From assembly GCF_011386835.1 (NCBI RefSeq), contig NC_088800.1:83702981-83766980 (forward strand): DNA of 64,000 nt, given 5' to 3'. Below the pieces are notes generated by a model. That model was not told where the DNA came from. It ran no database searches and saw nothing but the letters and a program-made list of their open reading frames with translations. The DNA is from Chrysemys picta bellii (taxonomy: Eukaryota > Chordata > Testudines > Emydidae). The position numbers and the translations under genes are program-made. Below are positions 55,670 to 64,000 of this stretch, one piece after another; the stretch's first letter is position 1, and each line of letters opens with the position of its first letter.

Positions 55670-58070
55670 GAGACTGAGTCAGTTCTTATTTTATCCACAG
55701 TCTCTAGAACTGGCTACCTCCGAATAACCCAAACAGTAAACTCTTACTTGACCTACGCAATCATATTGTAACAAATAGATGGCCACTTTTCACTGCATGG
55801 CAACAGAGACTCCTGCTCCAGATGCACAACCCCTTACCACTTCTCCATTAGCGGTCAGCGGTATGGGGCCTATGCCACACAACTGAGCAATTCTGATTCC
55901 ATCCACTAAATTCTGATTCCATCCACCCGGCCAGGTCATTACAATACATTCTAAGGGACTTTGAAGGGTTAAAAGGGAGACAATCTCAACTACATTACCA
56001 TGGAAAGTTTGCCTTTGACAGATGCAATCAAACATACAGAGAAGCTGGAAATGGATACAAAACAGGGCCACCCTTTTTTCCAAAACTCCAGCATGAGAAT
56101 CTCTTCGAAAACTGAAAAGCAATAAAAACCAGTCAGCAGCACTGCCGTCCTAGGCTGGGACCTTCTGTATCAGCTAGCCCACAAGTCTGTGTTCCTGGAA
56201 AGATCTACGGCTCCTCGTCTGGGTTCAGCGGACTGTTGGATTAACACTTGCCCATGTGGAATTGTAGGTTTCAGTCCTCAGAGCCCTTTCCAGTCAATTG
56301 ATCTACCTTGAGCTTTTCATCAGGTACAAATGGGCCTTCGACTTTCAACGGAATGGAGCAGCAGTAAATATAAATGGGACATGAATACTTTTTCGAATGG
56401 ACATTTTAATGGTCTGTTCGCTGCTACTGCGGTCAGAGAGGCATTCCATTTCTACTTCATAAGTCGGTGGATTGAAACCAGTTCCTCCGACTCCTGGGTA
56501 CTTCGTTCCCACGTATCTAACGGCTCCAGCATCTCCAGCGCATGCCACGTCAGGCTGCCCCACGATGGTCTATTGCAGACCCCTTGTGTCTCAGTGTAAC
56601 TCGTGGATGGGGTTGCTTAAGTGTTCCTGCTTGAGACACGACAGCTCAGTTGTGTGGCTTGGCCCCATCTGTATAAAATAAACAAAGAGAACGTCAGACT
56701 CTCTTCGAGAATTGACTCATGCTCACGTATGCTGAAATAGTACATTATTAATGCATGACATGCAAGCGTGTACATTTTTCTTGAGCTATCCCACCTTTCA
56801 CACCAAGCCGCTCAACCTTGGCTATTTCCCACTTCTTTATTTTGGGGATGCCCTCTTCTTTATTCCCAGGACTTCCAGCTCTTTTCAGTGGGAAGCTATG
56901 ACACACAGTACACCAGGTATCTAAGCAGTGAGTCTATGCATTCTGTCTCGCCCCAGCAGTCTGAAGGGCCAAGCCCCAACTTCCAGTGCACGACAGGAGT
57001 CAGTGGCACATGCCCAGCACAGTAGACTAAGTTCTGAAGCAGCAATGGTGATGTAGTCCCCTGAACTTTTCCTAGTAAAGCTCCAACTAGCTAAAAAGTG
57101 AGCAGAAATTCATCACTTGTATTGCCAGGCACGTCCCCAGACATTTCCAGCACAGTGCAAGCTATGGTTCGGTTGATGCTGGCCAATCACATGTATGAAA
57201 CTGAATGTTGCACTGTAAAATTTAGAACTGTGGTCCATCGTGAATAACACCCACCTTAGCTAGAGTGACAGTACTATGGATAATAATAATATTTTGCACT
57301 TGTACAGAACCTTTCATGAAAAGTCTTCAAGGCACTTTGCAAACACTAATTACACCATATGAAGCATGGAGAATAACAACTGCCATTGCTCTGTGGGAGA
57401 GAGGAGACAGGACTGGTTGTGATGAACATAAAGGGAGTTCCTCACTGAGGCTGCTGGACGCAGACAGGAAGCTTCCCTTCTCTGCAGCTCTCATTCCCAG
57501 ATGGAGCTACTGGGGCTTCAGCCACTTACTCTGACTTTCCAGTTCTCTCCAGATTCCTGGCCTGCCCCCAACTCCTGGCTGTCACGGTGGTTGGCTCTGG
57601 TGGTTGACTCTGCCGCCTCCTTATAGCACGCAATTTAATGCCTCTCTGATCTCAGATCCTCTCCTCCTCCAATCAGACACTCAGAAGAGTCTTGGGGAGG
57701 AGTCTAGCACCAGGAGTGCTGAGTGATGGGTTGGGGAAGGAGAGCAGGTGCTTCTCTAATTGTTCAGAAGAGCTCAGTCTGTGTGTGAAGTACTGAGGAG
57801 GAGGGTGAACAAGAGGAGATTATGGGAGTGAGCAGAAGATGTGTGTAGGGAGGGAGAGAAGTCATGGATGGATGTCTTGGGGGATTGAGAACAGATATGG
57901 GTGAGGTGTCAGGGGAGGAAGAACTGATGGGAGGGAGTGTTTGGAGGGAACAGAATTATTGTGCATGGTATCTGGGGGCACGGAGGGAGAAAACTGATGG
58001 AGGAGTGCTGGCGGACAGAATTGATGGAATGGTGATGTCACGTGGGACTGAGAATTGAGGCGGAATGGGG
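55670..58070. other. No gene seen; one short MIR-type piece
   Basis: At 57285-57370, TAATAATATTTTGCACTTGT, ACAGAACCTTTCATGAAAAG and GCACTTTGCAAACACTAATT form the head of the MIR-type repeat seen at 44330. An exact short duplication (TTCTGATTCCATCCAC) occurs in tandem at about 55891-55926. Otherwise unclassified. Confidence 0.5.
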
Positions 58071-58077
58071 TAGGGCA

Positions 58078-58325
58078 GAGGTTCTCAACCAGGGGTACTC
58101 ATATCCCTAGGGATACACAAAGGCCTTCCAGGGAGTACATCAACTCATCTAGATATTTGCCTAGTTTTACAACAGGCTACATAAAATGCACTAGCGAAGT
58201 CAGTACAAACTAAAATTTCATACAGATGAGGACTTGTTTATACTGCTCTATATACTATACACTGAAATGTAAGTATATTATTTATATTCCAATTGATTAA
58301 TTTTTATAATGATATGGTAAAATAG
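58078..58325. mobile_element. hAT-type DNA transposon, 5' part
   Basis: Starts CAGAGGTTCTCAACCAGGGG, a hAT terminal repeat. It continues with ACATCAACTCATCTAGATAT, TTTTACAACAGGCTACATAA and TTTATACTGCTCTATATACT. It ends where CR1 sequence starts, with the opposite terminus missing. I recall this as a widespread tetrapod non-autonomous hAT. Confidence 0.7.
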
Positions 58326-58327
58326 TT

Positions 58328-58795
58328 AGAAGGTTTTCCTAATATCTAACCTAAATCTCCCTTGCTGCAGTTTATGCCCATTACTCCTTGTAATTGGACA
58401 CAGTACTCCAGCTGAGGCCTCACCAGTGTCAAGTAGAGCGGGACAATTACCTCCTGTGCCACACGTACAACATTCCTGGTAATTCACCTCAGAATATTAG
58501 CCTTTTTTTGCAACTGCATCACATTGTTGACTCTCATTCAATTTTGATCTACTATACCTCCCAGATGCTTTTCAGTGCTACCACCTGGCTAGTTATTTCT
58601 CGTTGTGCATTTGATTTTTCCTTCCTAAGTGTAGTATTTGGCACTTATCTTTATTGAGTTTCATCTTATTGCTTTCAGACCAATTCTCCAACTTGTCAAG
58701 GTCATTTTGAATTCTAATCCTGTATATGTAAAATATGTATGCAAACTTGCAGATAAATTCCTCTACATTTACAAATACAAAGCCTGGCATGGAGC
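58328..58795 (-). mobile_element. CR1 LINE fragment (reverse transcriptase C-terminal part)
   Basis: The minus strand encodes LDKLENWSESNKMKLNKDKC and QILHLGRKNQ, the CR1 ORF2 block equivalent to MRFNKDKCRVLHLGQKNP at 33335-33390. Further along the minus strand, GGTGAGGCCTCAGCTGGAGT is the family's conserved segment downstream of it. It is frame-broken. Confidence 0.85.
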
Positions 58796-58899
58796 AATGG
58801 GATAGCATGAATGCAGTCTGCGTAAAATTCAATCAACTTCTTTTACCCCCACAAAACTAAAAGTATAAACAGAACATCCGCCCTCCATTTTATGGGTGA

Positions 58900-59180
58900 G
58901 AAAACTCCAACGTAGATGTGTTTCAGATGAGATGGAACATTGAAGTCCTGACCATTTCTGGCCATTACACGATTCCATGGCACTTTTCCCAAGAGTTGCA
59001 GTCTTAGCCTTGGTGTTCTGGCCAGAACTCTAGTTCTGCTCATATTAATTCCCTCTGCAGTGTCAATCCTTCATTTCTTGCCCTAAATTTCTATGTAGTG
59101 TTACTGTCTGCTGTTAAAGTGCTGCTATGTTACAGAGGTGGCACCATTTCACTGGTGGATGAAATATCTATCCAAAAAGT
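58900..59180. repeat. Unnamed dispersed repeat, copy 2 (partner at 12430-12700)
   Basis: GATTCCATGGCACTTTTCCC, GTGTTCTGGCCAGAACTCTA, GTGCTGCTATGTTACAGAGG and CACCATTTCACTGGTGGATG in the order of the partner copy. Confidence 0.55.
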
Positions 59181-59184
59181 GCTC

Positions 59185-60355
59185 CACACCTCTGAAATCA
59201 GGCTACTTAGTTAAGTGTCAGAATATGCCTAATTTTAGGCACCCAAGATTGAAACAATGTACTAAAGATATAAAGACATTAAATGTATCCAATCCTATTA
59301 GTAATAGAATAGTGATCATTCTCATGAAAACTTTTTTCTAATACATAGTAAAAGCTTTAGAGAACATACTACACTATATTTGCATCATTTGAGTAAAACA
59401 CCAGTCATATTATTAGTTGTGTTTCTCCCCGCATAGCTTCTAATAGTAACAATACCAGAATTGTTCTTCATTGTTATGATGTTTCTGGTAAAATCAAAAT
59501 AGTCCCTAGATTTTCCTTGGGTTATTAACTAATTGCTGGTAATCATTAATTTCTCGGGAATTAGTTCTCAAATCCTCCCCAACCAGATGGTATACTTTCA
59601 CACATCCTGCTCGTTTTTAAGCCCAAATAATACATTGCATTCCTAATCCTGGAAATTAGAAGATTGTTTATTAAGAATATCCTGTTTTATGCATAATCCT
59701 TCGACATTTATATTCCCTTAGAAGGACCTGAGAATATGTGGCAGTTGAGTTTCAATAGCTTCCTAGGTGCCAGGTTAATAATCGGAAGTTGTGGCACTCT
59801 CTCTCTATGGCTTTTTCATGCTCTGAAAACTGTTTCACTGCACAACTTGGCCAAGCTCCTAGAGAAAGAAACTGTCAGTTTTAAAGCTCAGCAAAGAGCT
59901 AAAGTACCATCTAGTGTTAGCAAGGTGGTTGTGAAGTGTGATGGATATTGTTTTGATTATGCGAGTTGACTTTGTCCCTATTGCCTGATCGATTTCTAAT
60001 GGAGAAGAGTGTGTTGTGATTAGCTCATTTTGCCACAATGGTTATTAAGCATAATGAAATACTCTGTAACCACATTTGTTTGTGACACTTTAAAAAGAAG
60101 AGTATGGCAATATAAAATATTCCACTCACTGGCTAAATTCTGCTGCTTTACACCCACACACAACTATAGTGGGGAAGAACAATTCCCTGAACTGTAGGAA
60201 TCACTGGGCGAAATGTTATAGGCCCTGTCATGGAGGAGGTCATAGTAGACAAGTGTTTCTCAACAACAAGGTTGCAACTCCTTGTGGAAGGCAAGCAGGA
60301 GGGTGGTGGTTCCAGAAGGTGTTAAAATTGTAATTACAATCTAAAGCAAAGAAAA
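59185..60355. other. No gene seen; AT-rich
   Basis: Unclassified AT-rich sequence without coding frames or named repeats. Confidence 0.5.
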
Positions 60356-60359
60356 TCTT

Positions 60360-61140
60360 TGTGACACTCTACACCCCAGGGGAGTGCCCTGTAACCTCCA
60401 TATTCATCATTGTCTATAATTGTGACACCTCACATGGCATGCTTTATATGAAATATTGTGGAAAAGGTTATGATCTGCTGAAACCCACTGTTCCATCTAA
60501 ATATGTATATCATTAATGCATATGAAGTTATGAGAACTGTGCTGTATGGTTGTCACTAAAATATGCTGTGGGTTTGGGAAGCGCCCAGATACTAGCTTTG
60601 CAAAGACAATAACCAACTCAGGGACGGGTGTCAAACAACCATCAACAGCCATTGTCCAGCAAGGGAGCTACAATGCAATGACTCACCTGCTGAAGGCCAC
60701 ACCAGAAGCATTGCTCAACCTTGCCTGGTGACTCAGCAATGCCCCCAGACATGCCTGGATTTATATTCTCCAAGCACATGGACTAAGGCCTTGGCTACAC
60801 TCGCGGATTCACAGCTGCCACGGCAGCGCTATGAAGCACGAGTGTAGTCGCGCCGCCAGCGCTGTGAGAGCTCTCTCGCAGTGCTGCAAGTACTCCACCT
60901 CTCCGAGGGGAATAGCTTGCAGCGCTGTGAGAGAGCGTGCAGCGCTGCAGGCTCTGATTACACTGGCGCTTTACAGCGCTGCACTCGCTGCGCTCAGGGG
61001 TGTGTGTTTTTTTCACACCCCTGAGCGCAGCAAGTGCAGCGCTGCGAATTGCCAGTGTAGCCAAGGCCTAAGAGTATACAGTGGCTCCATGCTTGGCCTT
61101 TTCTCCTCCCCGCATTTAAACTGCAAGCAACTTGCCACTT
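60360..61140 (+). mobile_element. LTR-like repeat interrupted by a MITE
   Basis: Begins TGTGACACTCTACACCCCAG, then GGGAGTGCCCTGTAACCTCC, GGCATGCTTTATATGAAATA and GGTTATGATCTGCTGAAACC. After the MITE at 60787-61068 it seems to resume with GAGTATACAGTGGCTCCATG. The AAAAGGTTATGATxTxCTGA block is one I associate with chelonian LTRs. Its 3' end is not defined, and no target duplication was found. Confidence 0.4.
60787..61068. mobile_element. PIF/Harbinger-type MITE with long internal hairpin
   Basis: Terminal inverted repeats GGCCTTGGCTACACT are perfect over 15 bp. Both ends abut TAA (60784-60786 and 61069-61071), the 3-bp TWA duplication of PIF/Harbinger transposons. The right half contains a hairpin with 31-nt arms at 60974-61004 and 61014-61044 (30 of 31 paired, 9-nt T-rich loop). 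The GCAGCGCTG motif recurs throughout. Non-coding; frames across it are artefacts. Confidence 0.88.
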
Positions 61141-61144
61141 ACAA

Positions 61145-61465
61145 TAAGTGGATTTGGGGTTGTTTTTTTAAAATTGCTCTTAATGTGTTATAAGTAGCGT
61201 GTTGCAGGGTTTGGGGGGGGGCTTCTTCCACTTTTTGTTTTTTTGTTTTTCATCCTCACTCAATCTCTGCTTTGCACATGCACAGAGTTCTAGGGGGAGC
61301 TTAAAAAGACTTTAAAAAACCTTCCTTGATCTGTGTTTATAAACAGCGTGATTAACAGGTGATTAAGATAAGACAGGGCTGTTAGAATGTTTCCTAAAGA
61401 TAAATGGTCTGAACCTGCAAAAAGTGAGTAACCTAAATGATAGAAAGTAGACGCCCCCCTCCTTC
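61145..61465. other. No gene seen
   Basis: T-rich and G-rich short runs, no coding evidence. Confidence 0.45.
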
Positions 61466-61620
61466 CCCCCGGGTTACGCAAACCCGACTTACGCAAATCC
61501 GCACTTACGGAAAAAGTTACATAAGCTAGAAATAGGAGAGGGGTTTTTTGTTTGTTTTTTTTTGCGTAAAGGTCAGGTATATGTTTTCAACTTACGCAAA
61601 ATTCGAGTTACGCAAGGCTC
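61466..61620 (+). promoter_or_regulatory. Cluster of TTACGCAA octamers
   Basis: TTACGCAA occurs exactly at 61474, 61489, 61592 and 61608, and its reverse complement TTGCGTAA at 61562. Variants TTACGGAA (61505) and TTACATAA (61517) lie between them. The octamer is close to C/EBP- and PAR-bZIP-type half-site combinations. The cluster lies about 0.5 kb upstream of the CpG island. It may instead be a piece of an interspersed repeat built from this motif, so regulatory function is inference. Confidence 0.4.
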
Positions 61621-62025
61621 TGGGCTGGGGATGAGGGGTTTGGAGGGCAGGAGGGGGCTGGGGTGGGGATGAGGAGTTTGGGGTGTGGGGGGATGCTGGG
61701 GGTGAGGGGTCTGGAGGGCAGGAGGGGGCTCTGGCTGGGGCAGGGGAGTGGGGGGGCTCTGGGCTGGGGAGTATGGGGGCTCCAGGCTGAGGGGTTTGGG
61801 GTGTAGGGGGGTGAGGAGTTTGGAGGGCAGAAGGGGGCTCTGGCTGGGGCAGGGGAGTGGGGGGGGGCTCTGGGCTGAGGAGTATGGGGGCTCTGGCTGG
61901 GGATGAGGGGTTTGGGGTGTAGGGGGGGCTCTGGGCTGGGGGTGAGGGGTCTGCAGGGCAGGAGGGGGCTCTGGCTGGGGCAGGGCTATGAGGAGTGGGG
62001 GGGGGTGAGGTCTCTGGGGTGGGAC
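61621..62025 (+). repeat. G-rich minisatellite upstream of the CpG island
   Basis: Variable repeats of GGCTCTGGGCTGGGG, GATGAGGGGTTTGGGGTG and AGGGCAGGAGGGGGCTCTGG with G runs of 4-9. The plus strand is G-rich throughout, giving many potential G-quadruplex-forming tracts. The minus-strand 198-codon proline-rich frame across it is a repeat artefact. Confidence 0.85.
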
Positions 62026-62029
62026 CCAG

Positions 62030-62400
62030 GTCCAGCGGCTGTCCCTGCCCCCTACAGCCCGGCGCCTCTAAGCCTGCAGGGCCCAGCACCCGCAATGCCC
62101 CGCCTCGCTCGCACCCCCCCGTCTGGCTCAGATGGAACCTTCCGCAAGCGGCGCCAGGAGCCAATATGGCCACCGCGGCGCCCGTCACGTGACCGCGTAG
62201 CGGCTCCGTTAAGTCCTGGCGGAAGCGCCGCTGCCACCGCCCCGTCCCGGGGCCTCCGCGCGGGGTCGCGGCTCCGGAAGTCCTGCCTGGTGCATCAGCC
62301 GCGAGACTTGAAAGCGACGGCGGCCGCTGTAGGCGGCAGAAGGGCAGTGGCGGGGTGGGCGCTGTGTGAGGGGGCCGGCGAGGGTGCGCGGGGGTTGGGG
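62030..62400 (+). promoter_or_regulatory. CpG-island promoter of the right-edge gene, with probable 5' UTR exon
   Basis: Dense CpG over about 370 bp. Sites on view are CCAAT in GAGCCAATATGG (about 62160), the palindromic E-box GTCACGTGAC (62185-62194) and ETS-like CCGGAAG in GCTCCGGAAGTCC (about 62275). GGCGGAAGCGCCGC lies near 62218. There is no TATA box, as usual for housekeeping promoters. The best splice-donor-like site downstream is GTGAGG at 62366, so a non-coding exon 1 ending at 62365 is plausible but unproven. Orientation is inferred from the coding exon at 63321. Confidence 0.65.
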
Positions 62401-62845
62401 GAGGTTTGTGGGGTGGGGCGGGGTGGGGGGGCAGTGACAGTGGGGGGGCTGGAGGGAGGTCTGGGGAACAACGAGGGTGGGAGAGAGTGGGGGGGTCTGG
62501 GAGAAAGGGGGGGGTCGGGGACAGTGGGGGGGAGACTGGGAGGTCAGGGACAGTGGGGAGAGAGAGTGGAGGGGATTGGGGACAGTGGGGGGAGGTCTGG
62601 GGTCAGGGACAGTGGGGAGAGAGATTGGAGGGGATTGGGGACAGTGGGGGGAAGTCTGGGGGAGGTCTGGGGGTCAGGGACAGTGGGGAGAGAGATTGGA
62701 GGGGATTGGGGACAGTGGGGGGGAGGTCTGGGGGACAACAAGGGTGGAAGAGAGTGGGGGGAGGTCTGGGGGATGGGGAGAGGGGGGGGAGGTCTGGGGG
62801 ATGGGGAGGTCTGGGGGTCGGGGACAGTGGGGGGAGAAGGGAATG
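62401..62845 (+). repeat. G-rich minisatellite downstream of the CpG island (59-71 bp unit)
   Basis: Units start GGGACAGTGGGGAGAGAGA at 62547, 62606 and 62677, giving periods of 59 and 71 bp. The longer unit has an extra 12 bp within its AGTCTGGGGGAGGTCTGG part. Related degenerate units fill both sides. The plus strand is G-rich. Frames of 129-325 codons across it are glycine-rich repeat artefacts. Confidence 0.85.
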
Positions 62846-63042
62846 GTCTCTTCAGCCCATTTCTAGTTTTCCTGGTCTAGTTCTGCAGGAACAGTTTAAA
62901 TCACGAGTCAGAAGTCCAAATATTTTTTTAAAAGACTTTCTAGTTACTTTCATGTGGGGCTTTCGGTGTTGTGGGTGGTGTTTGTATAAGGTTTTCTGAG
63001 CTGCGAGCCAAAGCATCTGTGGGATTTAAAGGCTCCTAGGAT

Positions 63043-63262
63043 GAGCAGGGTGGCCTAGGTGATAGAGTATTGCACTGAGACTCCGGAAACCTGAGTTTTA
63101 TTCCTAGCTGTGCCACTGGCCTGCTGGGCAACTTTGAACACATCACGTCCCCTCTATGAGCCTTATTTTCCCCCTTTGTAAAATGGGGATAATGACACTG
63201 ACCTGTTTTGTAAAGCACTTTGAAGTCATTTGATGAAAAGCTCTATACTAAGAGCAATGTAT
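63043..63262 (+). repeat. MIR SINE in the presumed first intron
   Basis: GGTGGCCTAGGTGATAGAGT, GAGACTCCGGAAACCTGAGT, TTTATTCCTAGCTGTGCCAC, AAAATGGGGATAATGACACT and TAAAGCACTTTGAAGTCATT. Full-length MIR in plus orientation, ending 59 bp before the coding exon. Confidence 0.88.
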
Positions 63263-63320
63263 TGTAGCAAAGTTTATTTCTCTCCTCTAGTCCCAAATTG
63301 TTTTCTCTTTTTGAGATTAG

Positions 63321-63431
63321 GTATCATGGGCCCAGAACAAGGAGGTGCGCAGGAGGAAAGTGTGATCCTGATAAGTGATGATGAAGCTGAGAGTCCTCTC
63401 GGGAACTCAGTCCTGTTAGTTGAACCATTGC
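63321..63431 (+). CDS. First coding exon of an unidentified host gene; tandem SUMO-interaction-like motifs
   Basis: The exon is bounded by an acceptor (TTTTTGAGATTAG before 63321) and a strong donor (GTAAGTG from 63432). The start ATG at 63326 has A at -3 and G at +4. The 35 complete codons give MGPEQGGAQEESVILISDDE, continuing AESPLGNSVLLVEPL, and the exon ends in phase 1. VILISDDE is a classic SUMO-interaction motif, four hydrophobic residues followed by acidic ones. SVLLVEPL 13 residues later resembles a second one. It lies 0.9 kb downstream of a CpG island on the same strand. The short acidic N-terminus suggests a nuclear protein binding SUMO chains, but I cannot name the gene. Alternative: a chance open segment between splice-like sites, less likely given the joint evidence. 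Confidence 0.6.
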
Positions 63432-63918
63432 GTAAGTGTTGTGCTTTTGCCTTGTGTAAGTCTCTGCAAAGAGACTTTTTTTTTAGTTCAGATTTGTTTT
63501 AAGTATTACTATTGCTCTTGAGTCTCCCTGCCAGTGTTTGTAGTTCTAAAATAATCAAAATGTGAGGGTGTTTCCTCTGTCTTGTTGCAGTGTATAACCA
63601 CCACAAAAACAAAAAAGAAAATTGACTAACCAGGGGCAGCAATAAAACAGGGTACAAACAAAATGTTTGTAAATGCACTTACTAAACAAACTGGAAAAAT
63701 AAGCATTTCCTTTCTCTGTTATGGCAATATTTGCTGTAGCGAGTTACAAAAGCAGGTACGAAATACGCATATAAAACTCATCCTTTTTCTTTTCTTTTTT
63801 TTTAAGTGGACCGTGTCTCTCTTAAATTGGTGTCTATTATATTAAATTCCTTTAAAGGGCAAAGTAAAGGAAACTTAAGGAAAGTTGTTTTAAGTGGTTT
63901 TGTTAACTGTTTCCCCAG

Positions 63919-64000
63919 AATCTAAATTTTCATCAGAAAAAGTAGAGTCTTCTCTCTCCCCGGGGGGGGAGAGAACGTATCCTTGAGTAGTTATTGGTGG
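63919..64000 (+). CDS. Possible second coding exon (partial, cut by window end)
   Basis: Preceded by a good acceptor (TTAACTGTTTCCCCAG). Phase 1 from the previous exon fits: the joining codon is CAA and translation continues SKFSSEKVESSLSPGG. A run of eight G at 63962-63969 follows, and in this frame a TGA appears at 63984-63986. Either the exon ends earlier (a weak donor GTATCC at 63977), the run length is misassembled, or this is not an exon. The serine/glutamate-rich composition resembles the first exon. Confidence 0.3.

Noticed and set aside
61592..62188. 198-codon minus-strand proline-rich frame
   Set aside because: Translation of the complementary C-rich strand of the minisatellite; periodic PPxP content comes from the repeat.
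61903..62880. 325-codon plus-strand open frame across the CpG island and minisatellite
   Set aside because: Mostly Gly/Arg-rich translation of tandem G-rich repeats, with two other long frames open over the same bases; no domain.

Overview
The window reads as non-coding DNA from a vertebrate nuclear genome. The repeat mix points to a sauropsid, most likely a turtle: CR1 LINEs with the ATTCTATG tail, MIR and L2-type SINE/LINE relics, Penelope-like elements (PLEs), Ty3/gypsy and LTR remnants, and several hAT- or PIF-like MITEs that I recall as typical of chelonian sequence. This is recognition from memory; no search was run.

Layout. Positions 1-1953 hold a decayed Ty3/gypsy element on the minus strand (RT, protease/zinc knuckle, gag, then a probable LTR). 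From about 2 kb to 32 kb I see no convincing host gene. That stretch is ancient MIR, L2-like and CR1 relics in unique-looking sequence, plus one well-delimited solo LTR (30504-31684, 5-bp duplication). At 32.5-35.0 kb a PLE is split by a 5'-truncated CR1 and carries a MITE in its tail. At 37.6-38.8 kb a MIR is split by a CR1-type retroposon that itself received two DNA transposons. From 39 kb to 60 kb there are more relics, a 43-bp retroposon scar at 39.9 kb, and a PLE terminal repeat at 54.7 kb with hammerhead-ribozyme architecture. An LTR-like repeat at about 60.4-61.1 kb was entered by a PIF/Harbinger-type MITE.

The only host-gene signal I trust lies at the right edge on the plus strand. 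It consists of a CpG island (about 62.03-62.40 kb) with CCAAT, palindromic E-box and ETS-like sites between two G-rich minisatellites, then a first coding exon at 63321-63431. That exon begins in a good Kozak context and carries two SUMO-interaction-like hydrophobic/acidic motifs. A possible second exon starts at 63919. The gene continues past the window and I cannot name it.

Most long open frames here are chance frames in GC-rich or tandem-repeat DNA, or pieces of transposon proteins. The best leads are the covarying hammerhead-like motifs in two different PLE tails, the two nested-insertion clusters whose order can be read from the sequence, and five exact TTACGCAA octamers just upstream of the CpG-island promoter.
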